Assembly: GCA_932521025.1 (NCBI GenBank)
Contig: OW051473.1
Location: forward strand, 4,588,001-4,652,000
Source: Oscheius onirici
Taxonomy: Eukaryota > Nematoda > Chromadorea > Rhabditida > Rhabditidae
DNA length: 64,000 nucleotides
Direction of reading: 5' to 3'
The position numbers and the translations under genes are program-made. Shown piece after piece: positions 1 through 9,427 of the stretch (position 1 is the stretch's first letter; every line of letters starts with the position of its first letter). The notes under the pieces are model-generated. The model made no database searches and was not told where the DNA came from. It saw only the letters and a program-made list of their open reading frames with translations.

Positions 1-35
1 ATTTTGAAGTCTTAGATACGGGAAGACACTTATTT

Positions 36-672
36 ATGCCGATTCGGGTAGGTAAAAGTTTTTTTTTCAAAAACACTCAGTTCAGATATCATGTGCGGTT
101 CTAGCCATAGTTTCTGCTACGGGTGCCACGTATGTAACTTATTTTCTACCGGTGATAATAAGTAAAGAACTTCCTTTTCGTGCAAAACATTGATCAGATT
201 ATGTTGTTATGGCGTGCTCCATTTCTGTAGGAGTTTTCGCGCTTGTGGTTATTTATGTTGAAAAGCCTGCACTAACTCAAGTTTACAGCATAATGCAGGT
301 AACTAATTCAAAAGTAGTAGAAAACTTTCAGCCGTGTGCCCTAACACCAGTAATCACCACATTTGGTTACCTTATGTATGCAATATCGGTGCTGGACGAG
401 CCCACTTGCCCCGGAAAATACACATGTTGGTTGATTCGTCAAGGTGAAATCATTTCCTGCTATAGTAGAACAGTTTTTAGGCTCAGCAAAACTTATCAGT
501 GCCGATTTTGTGGCTTTATTTACCATTGCACTTCAACTTCCTCAAGGAATTGGTTTTCGCAAACTTTGCCTTTTTCAACAGGTCATTTATCGCGTGTCAG
601 TAACTTTTGCTCGATTCTCAGCAGCTTATTATTTTGCAGAAAAATAGCCGACTTTCCACGGTTTTAGACTAA
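36..672 (+). CDS. four-pass (tetraspan) membrane protein, tandem paralogue 1
   Basis: Five or so exons splice into one hydrophobic frame of about 170 residues with four membrane segments. Segment 1 lies around 90-150 (CAVLAIVSATGATYVTYFLP), segment 2 around 205-295, segment 3 around 335-385, and segment 4 around 481-545 ends in GFRKLCLFQQ. Introns are about 33-38 bp, for example 165-200, 299-331 and 443-479. The short loop after segment 3 carries two Cys (TCPGKYTCW). The layout matches the next genes downstream, whose fourth segment also ends in an RKLRLHQAG-like motif, so this is a tandem duplicate. It appears to lack the His/Pro-rich tail of its neighbours. The ATG at 36 is a guess because the window edge is close; the stop is at 670-672, or 647 if the last intron is retained. 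Function unknown; topology resembles MARVEL or MS4A proteins. Confidence 0.55.
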
Positions 673-1020
673 ACCAACAACGAGGCCGAGATCTCTCCTC
701 TTAAATAAAATTTTTTTGATATCCGGTACAATTTCCTCTAAACGTTATCTGCGGCCATCTTTTCGTGAATCACCAAATACGTAGAACATCTTGCCTTACT
801 CTTACAGGGCGAACTAGATAAATTGTCGTGACGTGTGCTCCGAACTGACTGATTCACGGGTTTAAGACCGAGATAACGGCGGTACTTGAAGGCAGGCCCC
901 TTTTCTCCCTAATCAGTCTCAGCAATGGCTTTCCACAGACACTTTCGGTGATTTTGAACATAACAATTTTTAAATGTATGATTTAGAGTAGTCGATTGCT
1001 CACGCCATCTTGGCCTTCCA

Positions 1021-1965
1021 GTTGGGCCAGCATGCGCTGTTTTGGCTCTTATTACTGGAGCCATGCAAGTATTTTCTCTTTACTTCCTGTATGATCCATG
1101 GAGTAAGAAAATTTCCTGCCTTTCCTATTTTCATCTACAGATTACATCATGATGGGATATGGTGGTGCTACAGCTCTGATTGGAGTAGGTGCTTGGCTCA
1201 CTGGATTCCGCATTTTCACGATCCTCTATCTCCTGCTCGAGGTTTGATAGCAAACGTTTTGACAGAAACAAGTGGTTTCAGACTTTGTCGCTCATACCTG
1301 TTGGGTTTGTCATTGGATACGTTAGTTGGATTCTTAACAACTACGACGTGTGCACATCTCTATACGGAACTAGATTCTATTGCGTCCTCTCAGATTATGA
1401 AAGATGGCTCATGACACAGGGTAAGGTCTCACTAATGCCTTTCAATTCCTAAATTTTAATCGATGTCTTTGACTGAGCTTATCTTATCGACACATTCCTT
1501 TGTTCGATTCCCAGATGTTTTCGTTTCCAGATGAGGGTTTGCTCTGGACTGCTGACATTGTCGCTTGTTTATCGTACCCGTTCACGGCCATAACACTCGC
1601 CGGATTTAGAAAACTGAGGCTGCATCAGGCTGGAGTCAACTCTGCTGTGTATGTTAATCTCAAAGCATTTTAAAGGGAGTTTTAGAAGTCATGGAAGAGG
1701 TCTCCATCCCAACAATGAGGTGATAATCGAAAACCACCACCATCACCATGATGTTGCCGTCGTACAACAGCCGGTTATGGTAGCGCAGCCTGCCGTAGTT
1801 ACATCTCCTGCTCCAGTTTTTGTGGTAATTACAATTTGTGTTCATAACAAACTTAACTTTTAGCAAACACAACCTGCCCTCTATCCCCAACTTCAACCAC
1901 CACCATACGGAGCTCAGCCTTATGTAATTCAACAAACTCAGCCTACCGCCGTGTATATTCAATAA
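1021..1965 (+). CDS. four-pass membrane protein with PPxY tail, tandem paralogue 2
   Basis: Exons join at about 1110/1139 and 1239/1280, then near 1413/1546, 1648/1685 and 1824/1864. The frame carries four hydrophobic segments: ACAVLALITGAMQVFSLYF, GGATALIGVGAWLTGF, LIPVGFVIGYVSWIL and ADIVACLSYPFTAITLAGF. The cytosolic tail begins with RKLRLHQAG and then has a run of five His, Gln/Pro/Val-rich sequence and a PPPY motif near 1900, a class that binds WW domains (as in NEDD4-type ligases). The loop between segments 3 and 4 has paired Cys. The stop TAA at 1963-1965 overlaps an AATAAA polyadenylation signal. The initiating exon was not found; the first supported coding base is about 1021. The order of segments, the Cys loop and the tail match the gene at 3468-4480. 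Function unknown. Confidence 0.65.
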
Positions 1966-2292
1966 AGTGAAAACGGGTTATGTTGCTGTTAACGATTACA
2001 ATACACAACTATTGAAACAATGCAGTTTTTAATCCTGCATGTTGCAAGAATTTCAACAAATAAATTTTTCAAAGCACTTTTGTTTTCAGATTCCATTTTA
2101 CTCTTCGATCTGATTAGCAAGAAGATTCGATATTTCTGTCAAGAGTATATTTTCTTAACAAACTAGTTGATATACATCTCTCTTTAAGTTTGTTGTAAAC
2201 GATATGTTCGGCACTCTTTGAACACTGAGTATCTAGCCAAATGGACAATGAATCCGAGTCTGATAAGCTTTTTTGACGACTAGATTGTCAAA

Positions 2293-3079
2293 ATGGTTTC
2301 ACTTCGCAGCTGTCATTATTTCTTCCGTAAATCAGAAAAGTGTGAATCTTTCTTTGCTATATTATTATCAGCAATTTTGGCCCTTCTTCCATATTTCTTT
2401 CTTCCTAATGCAGCGTGTAAGAACATTCAGTATCTGCAAAAACGGCTGTTTCAGTTATATCCTGTATTGTGCTTGTGGCGCTAACGCTCGTCGTCGGCTT
2501 AACCGGTATCTTTAAAAAGCTAAAAATAGCGTTATTAGCGTATGTTATAAGCGAGGTGAATGCAGTATTAGCAACTGCTTAACTTTAACAATTTTAGACT
2601 CTTCTACAAACTCCAAAAGTTGTTGTCATTTATTTTCTTATATATGTCATCGTTAACAAGAAAAACTGCCACAAAATGTACATAAACTCTAAAGACTGGA
2701 TAATACTGTGCCCGACCGCGCAAGACTCTTATGAACAAACTCTCTACAATTATGGTAGCAAACCTAACCGTGCTTCTAATTCCAATTCTACAGAAGACTT
2801 GTATCTTTGGACAGGACTAGTGGTTACTATCTTCTCAGTGTTTGTTTCTCTTTTTTCAATATATTTGGTCATTAAAAGCAACTTCTTGACAATACGGTAA
2901 AAACAGGTTGTTAATAAATATTCGGTCGTTTTAGCCTAAGAAGAAGGACAGCGTTTACACAAACAGATGTCCATGAATTCGACGCAACTCCAATATCTAT
3001 CGTTGCTTTCGACAGAAGAAATGCCTTTTCAGTTGAAACGGAATCTCCGAATGACTCTCCAAAGTTGTCAACAGCTTGA
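2293..3079 (+). CDS. divergent four-pass membrane protein
   Basis: Four exons give about 222 residues. Exon 1 starts at the ATG at 2293. Introns are about 2415-2452 (GTAAGA...TTTCAG), 2556-2597 and 2899-2936, all preserving frame. Hydrophobic segments are FAILLSAILALLPYFFLP, SCIVLVALTLVVGLTGIF, KVVVIYFLIYVIV and WTGLVVTIFSVFVSLFSIYL. Segments 3 and 4 are separated by a loop of about 50 residues holding two Cys and several NxS/T sites. The tail is hydrophilic, Ser/Thr-rich and starts with Arg residues. It sits inside the tandem array and shares its overall topology, but I could not line up specific motifs, so it may be a distant relative or an unrelated tetraspan gene. Function unknown. Confidence 0.6.
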
Positions 3080-3467
3080 TTTACTATTTAATCGAATGGA
3101 AAGCCAGCTTGTTTTTAGTGAAGCTTAACACTGACTGATACCTATAGTTGACAGCCCCAAAATCTGTTTTTATTGTTCAGCAAAAGGCGTCTGATAAAGG
3201 AGGCTTCTGAGGTTCAAGAACTATTGCACAGTTCCTTGTTAAAAGTACCGACCCCACCCTTTGTTCACACTTTTCATAAAAAGTGATGTTTTATCATTCA
3301 ATGCATCAAATCGCCCGGGTTTTGCTTAGGGTCATAGTGAATAAAGCGTCGCGAAGAGGCTGATTCACTTGGTAATACAGATAAGAGGAAACGACAAAAC
3401 GATAGTTCGTTTCGTGTCGTGCCTGAGATACCCGCGTCATGGCTCGTTGGTTCAGGTTCTGATCAAG

Positions 3468-4480
3468 ATGAAGTTAAGACAAACAATTTTCAGAGTAGTT
3501 CACACTAACCGGTATTGTGGCCTTCCTATTGTGGTTTGTTCTTTCAAATAACTTGAACTAACATTACTTTTCAGGTTTCAAGCATCATTTTTGCCATAAT
3601 AACAGCGCTTCTGCAAAGTTATGCGTTATATTTTCTTCCTCTCGGAGCATGTAATTCCATTTGAAGCTCTCGTACAGCTTTTTCTAGCCATTCCGCTGAT
3701 GATTACCGCAGGTGCTACAGGTCTTGTTGGTATCATTGCAGCTTTAACAGGCTTCCGTTTTTTGACCGTCATTTATATTATAGTTGTTGTATGCTTATAA
3801 TCTTTCAAAATAAGCTAAATTTTAGATTCTTGTACAAGTTCCTGTGTTTGTTGTAATTGGATTCATCAGCTACACACTTGCTTCATATCAGCAGTATGGA
3901 TGTTACAGTTGCAGAAACAGATGGAGTGGATATCATGGTTGTTACCAGTCAGATTACGAGAAAATGCTTTGTGGAATGAGTAAGAAAGACAGTTTTTATT
4001 TTCATTAGAAACTTAGGCCAAGGATTTTTGTGGTCAGGAATGATTGTTGCGTGGTTCGCGTGTGCATTTCTTGGAAGCTCTCTACATTCTTCCAGAAAGC
4101 TTCGCTTACATCAAGCTGGCGTGCAAACTGTTGTGTATTCTAAATTTGATATTCGTACCAGTACAAATTTAGACAAGGTGGAAGAGAAGCTCATCACCAT
4201 CATTGCGAACCTTGTGTTATTCAACAACCAGCTGTCTACACGGTACCTTCAACAACGGTTGTTACAGCTTCAGCACCACACCCTGTTTATGTGGTCAGTT
4301 CATTCACTTTATCATCAAGAAATGACGTTTAAGCAAGCAAATCCCGGAATGTATCCTGTCATCCCACCACCTGCTTACACTGTGGCGACAGGGCAGCCTG
4401 TTACGGCGACAGCTCCCGTTGCATCTTTCGTAACAGTTCAACCAATGAACTACAATCCGCCAAGTAATCCAGACTTTTAA
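3468..4480 (+). CDS. four-pass membrane protein with PPxY tail, tandem paralogue 3
   Basis: About 250 residues from seven exons. A short first exon (MKLRQTIFR) is inferred. The rest is well supported: VSSIIFAIITALLQSYALYF, IPLMITAGATGLVGIIAAL and VPVFVVIGFISYTLAS, followed by a Cys-rich loop (GCYSCRNRW...GCYQ). The fourth segment (3' of about 4019) is SGMIVAWFACAFLGSSL, then SRKLRLHQAGVQTV. The tail contains HHHH, CVIQQPAVYTVPS and a PPPAY (PPxY) motif before the stop at 4480. Intron positions and the RKLRLHQAG, His-run, QQP and PPxY order match the gene at 1021-1965, which is strong evidence for recent tandem duplication. The conserved tail suggests selection on binding partners such as WW-domain or metal-binding proteins; that is inference. 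Confidence 0.7.
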
Positions 4481-4490
4481 CCACAAAATG

Positions 4491-4958
4491 TCATTTATGT
4501 GTAATATTCGATGATAAACGGGGATTCAGCATATGCCCTTCTTTGCGTAACTTTTCGACTTCTTTGAGCTCTTCATCGTCAAGATGAGTTCGAAGAAAGA
4601 CATCGATACGTCTCGTTACTTCCTGACAACAAAATTTTATTAGTCAGTAGTTAGTTTACCTGTCTCTGGGCACCAGATGACCTGGCTTCCTTGATAAGCC
4701 TGTAAAGTTCATTCCTCTCTTCATTATTCTTGAGAAACCTAAAATCTGCATTGTTTGGACACTGACTAGATAATCACCGGGCAAATGGTACTGGATGGGG
4801 GCGTTTGTTGGTCCTATTTTTGACTCGACTCACAACTTCCTCCGCTGATGCTTGCTATGCAATAAATTGGACCGTTATGAGGAACAACCTACGGAAATAG
4901 TGTAGTCAGAAAGGGCGTGAACTGGAAACAACAGTAGAAGTGGAAGAATACGGAACAT
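4491..4958 (-). CDS. small secreted helical protein
   Basis: Four exons on the minus strand give about 107 residues. The N-terminus (MFRILPLLLLFPVHALS) is a clear signal peptide. The mature part is hydrophilic and predicted to be helical: an ASAEEVVSRVKNRT segment, then FLKNNEERNELYRLIKEAR and an RRIDVFLRTHLDDEELKEV segment. There are no cysteines in the mature chain. The introns have ordinary splice sites and keep frame: GTAGGTTG... before QASAEE, GTGATTATC... before FLKNNEE, and GTAAACTAAC... before EVTRRI. It is convergent with the tetraspan gene that ends only 10 bp away at 4480. The general look recalls SXP/RAL-2-like (DUF148) or other nematode-secreted helical proteins, but no diagnostic motif supports a family assignment. 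Confidence 0.6.
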
Positions 4959-5558
4959 TTCACCCAAACTAGGGAGGTGAATGACACGGAGAACCTCGAG
5001 CAAAACTAACATGTTTGCGTTGACCGAATTGCTCGAGGACACGGAACGCTTTCTACGCAAATCTGTTTGACAAGTAGCAACAGAAGCGATTACTGTCTGC
5101 ACTGCGAAAATAAATTTGATTATTATGTTTATATTTGTGTAAAGCTGAATGGATTAGAGGTAACTATCTGTAACACACTGATGATCATAACGTAATCTTG
5201 ATCGAGCCGGTTTAATTTTCTAATGTTTTGATTCACATTCTGTGTCCCATGTGAAAGCGGATCACTTTTATTTGGCACCATAGTGACCGTGGACCGTTAA
5301 TGCAGATATTCCCTATTATTTATCGGCACCCTTTTTCGGCTGTCAGGGTCATTTGTGCCGATTTCAAAATGTTCTTCGAAAGGTCTCCCTTTCACCTTCG
5401 GTCATCGCAATTATGTCTGTATCGCCACAGGGGCGTACCTGGTGGCGTGCGTTGCGCGCACGGTTGCATAAGCGGGAGACGACCCCAATCTTTTGGCGGA
5501 AAGTGAAAATAGGCAATTGGGTCGCATCGCTGCTTCGCTTTCGGCCACTCGCTTTCGC

Positions 5559-6541
5559 ATGGCCGCCGCCCTCAACGCGAAGCCACAGGTCAGTCGTTCG
5601 CTTTCTAGCCGAATACTTTCTCCAAACTCTTCGTGTTGCCCTTTCCTGCTCAGTTTTAAACTTTTTGGCCTCATTTTACCCGCAATGGTACATTTTCGGT
5701 TCTTGTTGCACCGCAGCTTTCAGTTTTGCATTCATACAAACGCTGCTCATTAGTTAATCGCATGCCTTGAGTTGTAGTACGGTTCGTTTCAGCCACTAGC
5801 TCTGGATATCTATGCACTTCAAGCTTCTACCATACAACCGACGTTATTAACACTAGCTGATATCCAACGACACTACCAGGTGGCAAGATCTCCTTGTATA
5901 ATTGAAAATGTTCTTCAGGGAATAGACAGCGACGAACGAAGCCATTCCAGCGATCTCTTTTCATTACATGTAAGTGGGACCTTTATTTCAAATTCTAAAG
6001 TTTCTAGGTGTCTTCACGTTCTGACAGTGATTCCACACTATCACCACCCTCAACGAGAGAAAACGTAATCGTCAAACACGACTCAAAACGAAAGAAGGAG
6101 CTTGTAAAAGACGATGCTTACTGGGAAAGGAGGAAGAAGAACAATGATGCAGCAAAACGAAGTAGAGACAGTCGAAGACAAAAGGTTGGTATATTTTCTT
6201 TGGAATATTTTCAAAATTTCTTTAGGAAGACGAAATGGCCAGCAGAGCAGCTTGTCTTGAACGCGAGAACATGCGTCTTAGAGGCGAACTGGACAACTTA
6301 AGAGCAGAAACTGATCAGCTGAGGACAATTCTCTTGACATCCGTATTGTTTTAAAAGATTTTCAAATTATACTCTTCAGGCAGCACCATTAGCGCTGAGA
6401 AGTCTGGCTATTCCAACCTTTCCTCCGTCACTTTCAACTACTTCTTCTGTAATTACACCGACAGGTCATTGTCAGCTGGCTTTCCCCGACTCTACGCAAC
6501 GAGGCACAGTTCTGGTAGCAAACTATGCCAATTTGTCGTAG
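5559..6541 (+). CDS. PAR/CES-2-like bZIP transcription factor
   Basis: Five exons (5559-5588, 5793-5969, 6008-6184, 6226-6342, 6380-6541) give about 220 residues; an in-frame ATG at 5493 would add 22 more. The basic region YWERRKKNNDAAKRSRDSRR followed by QKEDEMASRAACLERENMRL is the signature of the PAR subfamily (HLF/DBP/TEF, NFIL3, nematode CES-2/ATF-2), in which KNN-AAKRSRD-RR contacts DNA. The leucine zipper continues as heptads to about 6340. Upstream is an acidic, Ser-rich region (GIDSDERSHSSD, SSRSDSDS); the C-terminus is Ser/Thr/Pro-rich. Known family members are nuclear dimers binding TTAC/GTAA-type sites. The polyadenylation signal is at 6594. The first intron of about 200 bp is much longer than the others. 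Convergent with the ERG28 homologue. Confidence 0.85.
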
Positions 6542-6593
6542 CTCCGTCCACGTCCCTTACTCTTACAAGCGTGTATCTTTCTTAATAATGTGC

Positions 6594-6599
6594 AATAAA
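6594..6599 (+). terminator. polyadenylation signal of the bZIP gene
   Basis: AATAAA lies 53 bp past the bZIP stop codon and 14 bp before the stop of the convergent ERG28-like gene, so the two 3' untranslated regions must abut or overlap. Confidence 0.6.
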
Positions 6600-6612
6600 C
6601 TCAAACGTTTCA

Positions 6613-7257
6613 CTAGGATCGCTTCCTGAGCTCTCGAACTTCTGGAATGTCCGGTGGGTTAAGAATGTTTCCCTCCATATAGTGTTTTGCGAAGAGTCTT
6701 CCACTTTTTCTTGGTTGTTCCTAAATTTTAACATAGATACAAGCTACTTAACGACTACCTGAACTACAACTGGCTCCTCAATAAGGAAAGTAATATACAC
6801 TGCAAATAAAAGAGCTGTCAAACCTGAAGTATCAATCTGTCCATTTTAACCATATTACTGACCATTAAGAACACAATTAAGTGTAGTGTAGGGAGATATT
6901 CTGTAGAGCTCAAAAAAGAACATTTCCATGAGAGATTGAGCTGCCAAAATCACACTCGTGAAGATATGCAACATTTGAAGGTCCCAGTTTTCAAAACTTT
7001 TGAGAAGGAGAAGTCTAAACCATTTGTATTTTATTATTCGATCACTAACCTTATAACGGCCGTGATGACAACAAGTATCACCAGAGCTCTTTTACCAAAA
7101 TCGTTTACCGGACGAATAAACAGATCTGAACAAATAATTGCGATGTTCCTTTCGAAAACTTACTTGTGTTGGTTGTAGAGAGAAGCGTGTGAATGGAACC
7201 AAACGACTGAAGGACCAAAATGGCTAACCAGGCCCGTAGATACTTGACATCAATCAT
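6613..7257 (-). CDS. ERG28-family endoplasmic reticulum protein
   Basis: Five exons splice to about 164 residues with four membrane segments. The start MIDVKYLRAWLAILVLQSFG resembles the LRSWL...GNTLQSF start of ERG28 proteins. The middle has FGKRALVILVVITAVIR (compare the RTFGIWTLLSSVIR block) and LHIFTSVILAAQSLMEMFFF (compare the HFLSELF block), followed by GLTALLFAVYITFLI. In yeast and mammals ERG28 is an ER scaffold tethering C-4 sterol demethylation enzymes. Nematodes generally lack de novo sterol synthesis, so here the protein probably serves sterol modification or another ER role. The hydrophilic tail of about 35 residues after EEPVVVQ, rich in basic residues, is longer than in the human protein. 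Starts 198 bp downstream of the lustrin-type gene on the same strand. Confidence 0.8.
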
Positions 7258-7454
7258 ATTTGATGAAAATGAAAAGCAATAAAAAGCAGGGAATTGAAGC
7301 GGTCAGCTGGACGAACGCGCGTGTCCTCACATTGCTATTGATCGCGTTGACCGCTGCCAGCTGTTCTGAGCCAGATGGGCTCTTGATTAGTCGAGACAAA
7401 AAGAAGCGTTCCCATTTTATAAAAATACAAATTCCTTGCAAAGGAAGTTTTATT

Positions 7455-8375
7455 TCAGCAATTAAAAGTTGAACAACACACAAAATAGCCGTATCGTTGC
7501 GAATTTACACAGTTTGGAGTATCGTCATACATGCAATCAGATGAGCCGTAACATTTTAATGGCAGAGATGATCCAGGATAGAATTTTACTTGACCTGAAA
7601 GTAATATTTTTGCTAGATTAAATATGCGATGTGAGAAGAGAACAGTATTAACCAGTTGCTTGATCTCGTCCTACGGAAGGGTGTCGTGCAGTCGTCGGAT
7701 AGGTTACAGAAGGAGCTGAACTACGGACTATTTTTGGAATTTCTACTTACCATAAGTATAGTCGTTTTGAGCATTGTACTGGCCGCAACAAATGTACTGG
7801 TTGATTGACTGGCTGTATTCACAGCCGAAACCAACACTACAGGCGTTATACATGCAGTTCACAAGTGCTCCATTTTGTCTTTCCGCCACATTTCCAGGCT
7901 TTGAGCAAGTGACTATAGTAGTGTGATTAGAGTCTTTTACGGCATACCTCCAGTATCCGAACTATATCTCGAGCATCGGCCATTTACACAAGTGAGCACT
8001 CCACTTGGCTGACATTGTGCGGTAGTAACACAACTACCACCCTCGTAAGCCATCTTTACACATTGATATCCCAGAGAAATTTCGTCGGCATTGCAAACTT
8101 AAGCGTTGTTTTTTGAATTAGAGTAAGCTTACGTCCATTTATCCTGCAGCACTGTCCGTTCATGCACTGGTAGCCTGTTCCACCGAGCGCCTAAAAGAGC
8201 CATAACTTTTCTAAAAGTATAGAATACCTGGCAGTACGTTGTTGTGGAACAAATTGTGCCTCCATTCAAAGGAGTATAAGCATAAGGACATTGTCCTAGA
8301 ACGGCGGATACAACTGGAACATAAATTTCGACAGAATCAAATTAACTCACAAGCGCAGAGCAAGACAAGAATCAT
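7455..8375 (-). CDS. secreted cysteine-rich protein, lustrin/EB-type repeats
   Basis: Six exons give about 205 residues. A signal peptide (MILVLLCAFVSAVLG) is followed by at least four Cys-rich blocks: CPYAYTPLNGGTICSTTTYC with GYQCMNGQCC; then CNADEISLGYQC...CVTTAQC...TCVNGRC; then CSKPGNVAERQNGALVNC...GFGCEYSQSINQYICC; and a last block ending FVCCSTFNC. The pattern C-P-x-G...C-x4-C-xx-G-xx-C...ICC fits lustrin-type cysteine repeats and EB modules, which are abundant in nematode extracellular and cuticle-associated proteins. One intron, about 7582-7748, is longer than the rest. The start was chosen because it opens the signal peptide in frame. Partner unknown; an extracellular matrix or protease-inhibitor-like role is inference. 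Confidence 0.75.
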
Positions 8376-8698
8376 GGTAAGGACTGACTTCTGAGAGAGC
8401 TAGAAACAAATACTCTGTCGCGAGCAAACAGTGATTCACAAGGAAAAGTGACTGAAGTAAACTGTACCGCTACTTTTAACTTCGAGTAAACATTGTTGGT
8501 CAGAGTTGGTCTTTCGAACTGCAAGATAGACTAATAGTGTAAAAATAATTGGTGAATCTTTTAAATGTTTTCTTTAGATCCATTTCAGACAAAACTGAAG
8601 TACCTTTGATAAACAAATAGTGAGCTTTTGCGGAGAACCGCAACTCAGCTTGATTCCACAACGTTTACTTTACGTTTCCGAGCACATTAATATAAAAA

Positions 8699-9262
8699 AT
8701 GGACAGTTCTCCAGTCGCGATAAAAGAAAGGTACGAAACCCAAAGAAAATAGTCCCAAGTGTTTCCTGCTTTAAGTTGTAACCATCAGGGTGCAATTGCA
8801 TTTCTTGCTTTTTCTTAGTCTCTTTATGTATTTTGTAAAGTTTCATCAAGCATTATGCATCAACATTTTTAAGTTCAGATCTCTTGTTATTATTCTATGC
8901 TATCTTTTCCTCCACACTTATCGCAGCGCGACCGCTCGCTACTCAATGGGGAATACAAAATGTCTAAATACAAAAACATTTTATTTTTGGCATTGTATAG
9001 TTTTAACAGCTTCTTACAATTAAAGCGTTTGGAAAACAAACACAGTGCAGGTTTAAGTAGTCTCGACAGCATTATTAAGGTTTTTTGACCTTAATTCTTA
9101 GCAAATCGCGCTCTAGTGCTAATTCAGTACTACGATACTGAAGCAGCTCAATCAAAAAGGTTTCGGAAAGATTCAAATATTTATTGTTGTATTCGTTACA
9201 ATCGCTTATGTCTTGGGAAGATATGCACAGAAACTATTTTTGTAAGGCCACTTGAGCAATAA
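8699..9262 (+). CDS. possible small membrane protein (weak)
   Basis: A tentative model starts at ATG 8699 (MDSSPVAIKER), splices at about 8731/8789 into a hydrophobic exon (VQLHFLLFLSLFMYF), then across 41-bp introns into SLLNGEYKMSKYKNILFLAL and finally ANRALVLIQYYDTEAAQSKRF, with a stop at 9260-9262. Two hydrophobic segments and plausible short introns support it. The sequence is AT-rich, several alternative splices keep frame, and no family is recognised. It lies between the 5' end of the lustrin-type gene and the 3' end of the WD40 gene. It could equally be a chance pattern. Confidence 0.25.
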
Positions 9263-9427
9263 ACTGCTCGGGGTCAATAACAAGCGTCATCAGTTCGATA
9301 TTGAAGCAAAATAGAAATGAAAGAGAGAAACTGAAAATAAAACTTAGTAGAGAGATACAAAACATCAGGTAAAAGCAGATAGGAAATGATAGAGGCTGCG
9401 GAATGTCGTCAAATCGTAAACAAGCAA

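Noticed and set aside
5353-5757. 134-codon plus frame and 87-codon antisense frame over the first bZIP exon
   Set aside because: Shadows of the bZIP first exon and its intron in other frames.
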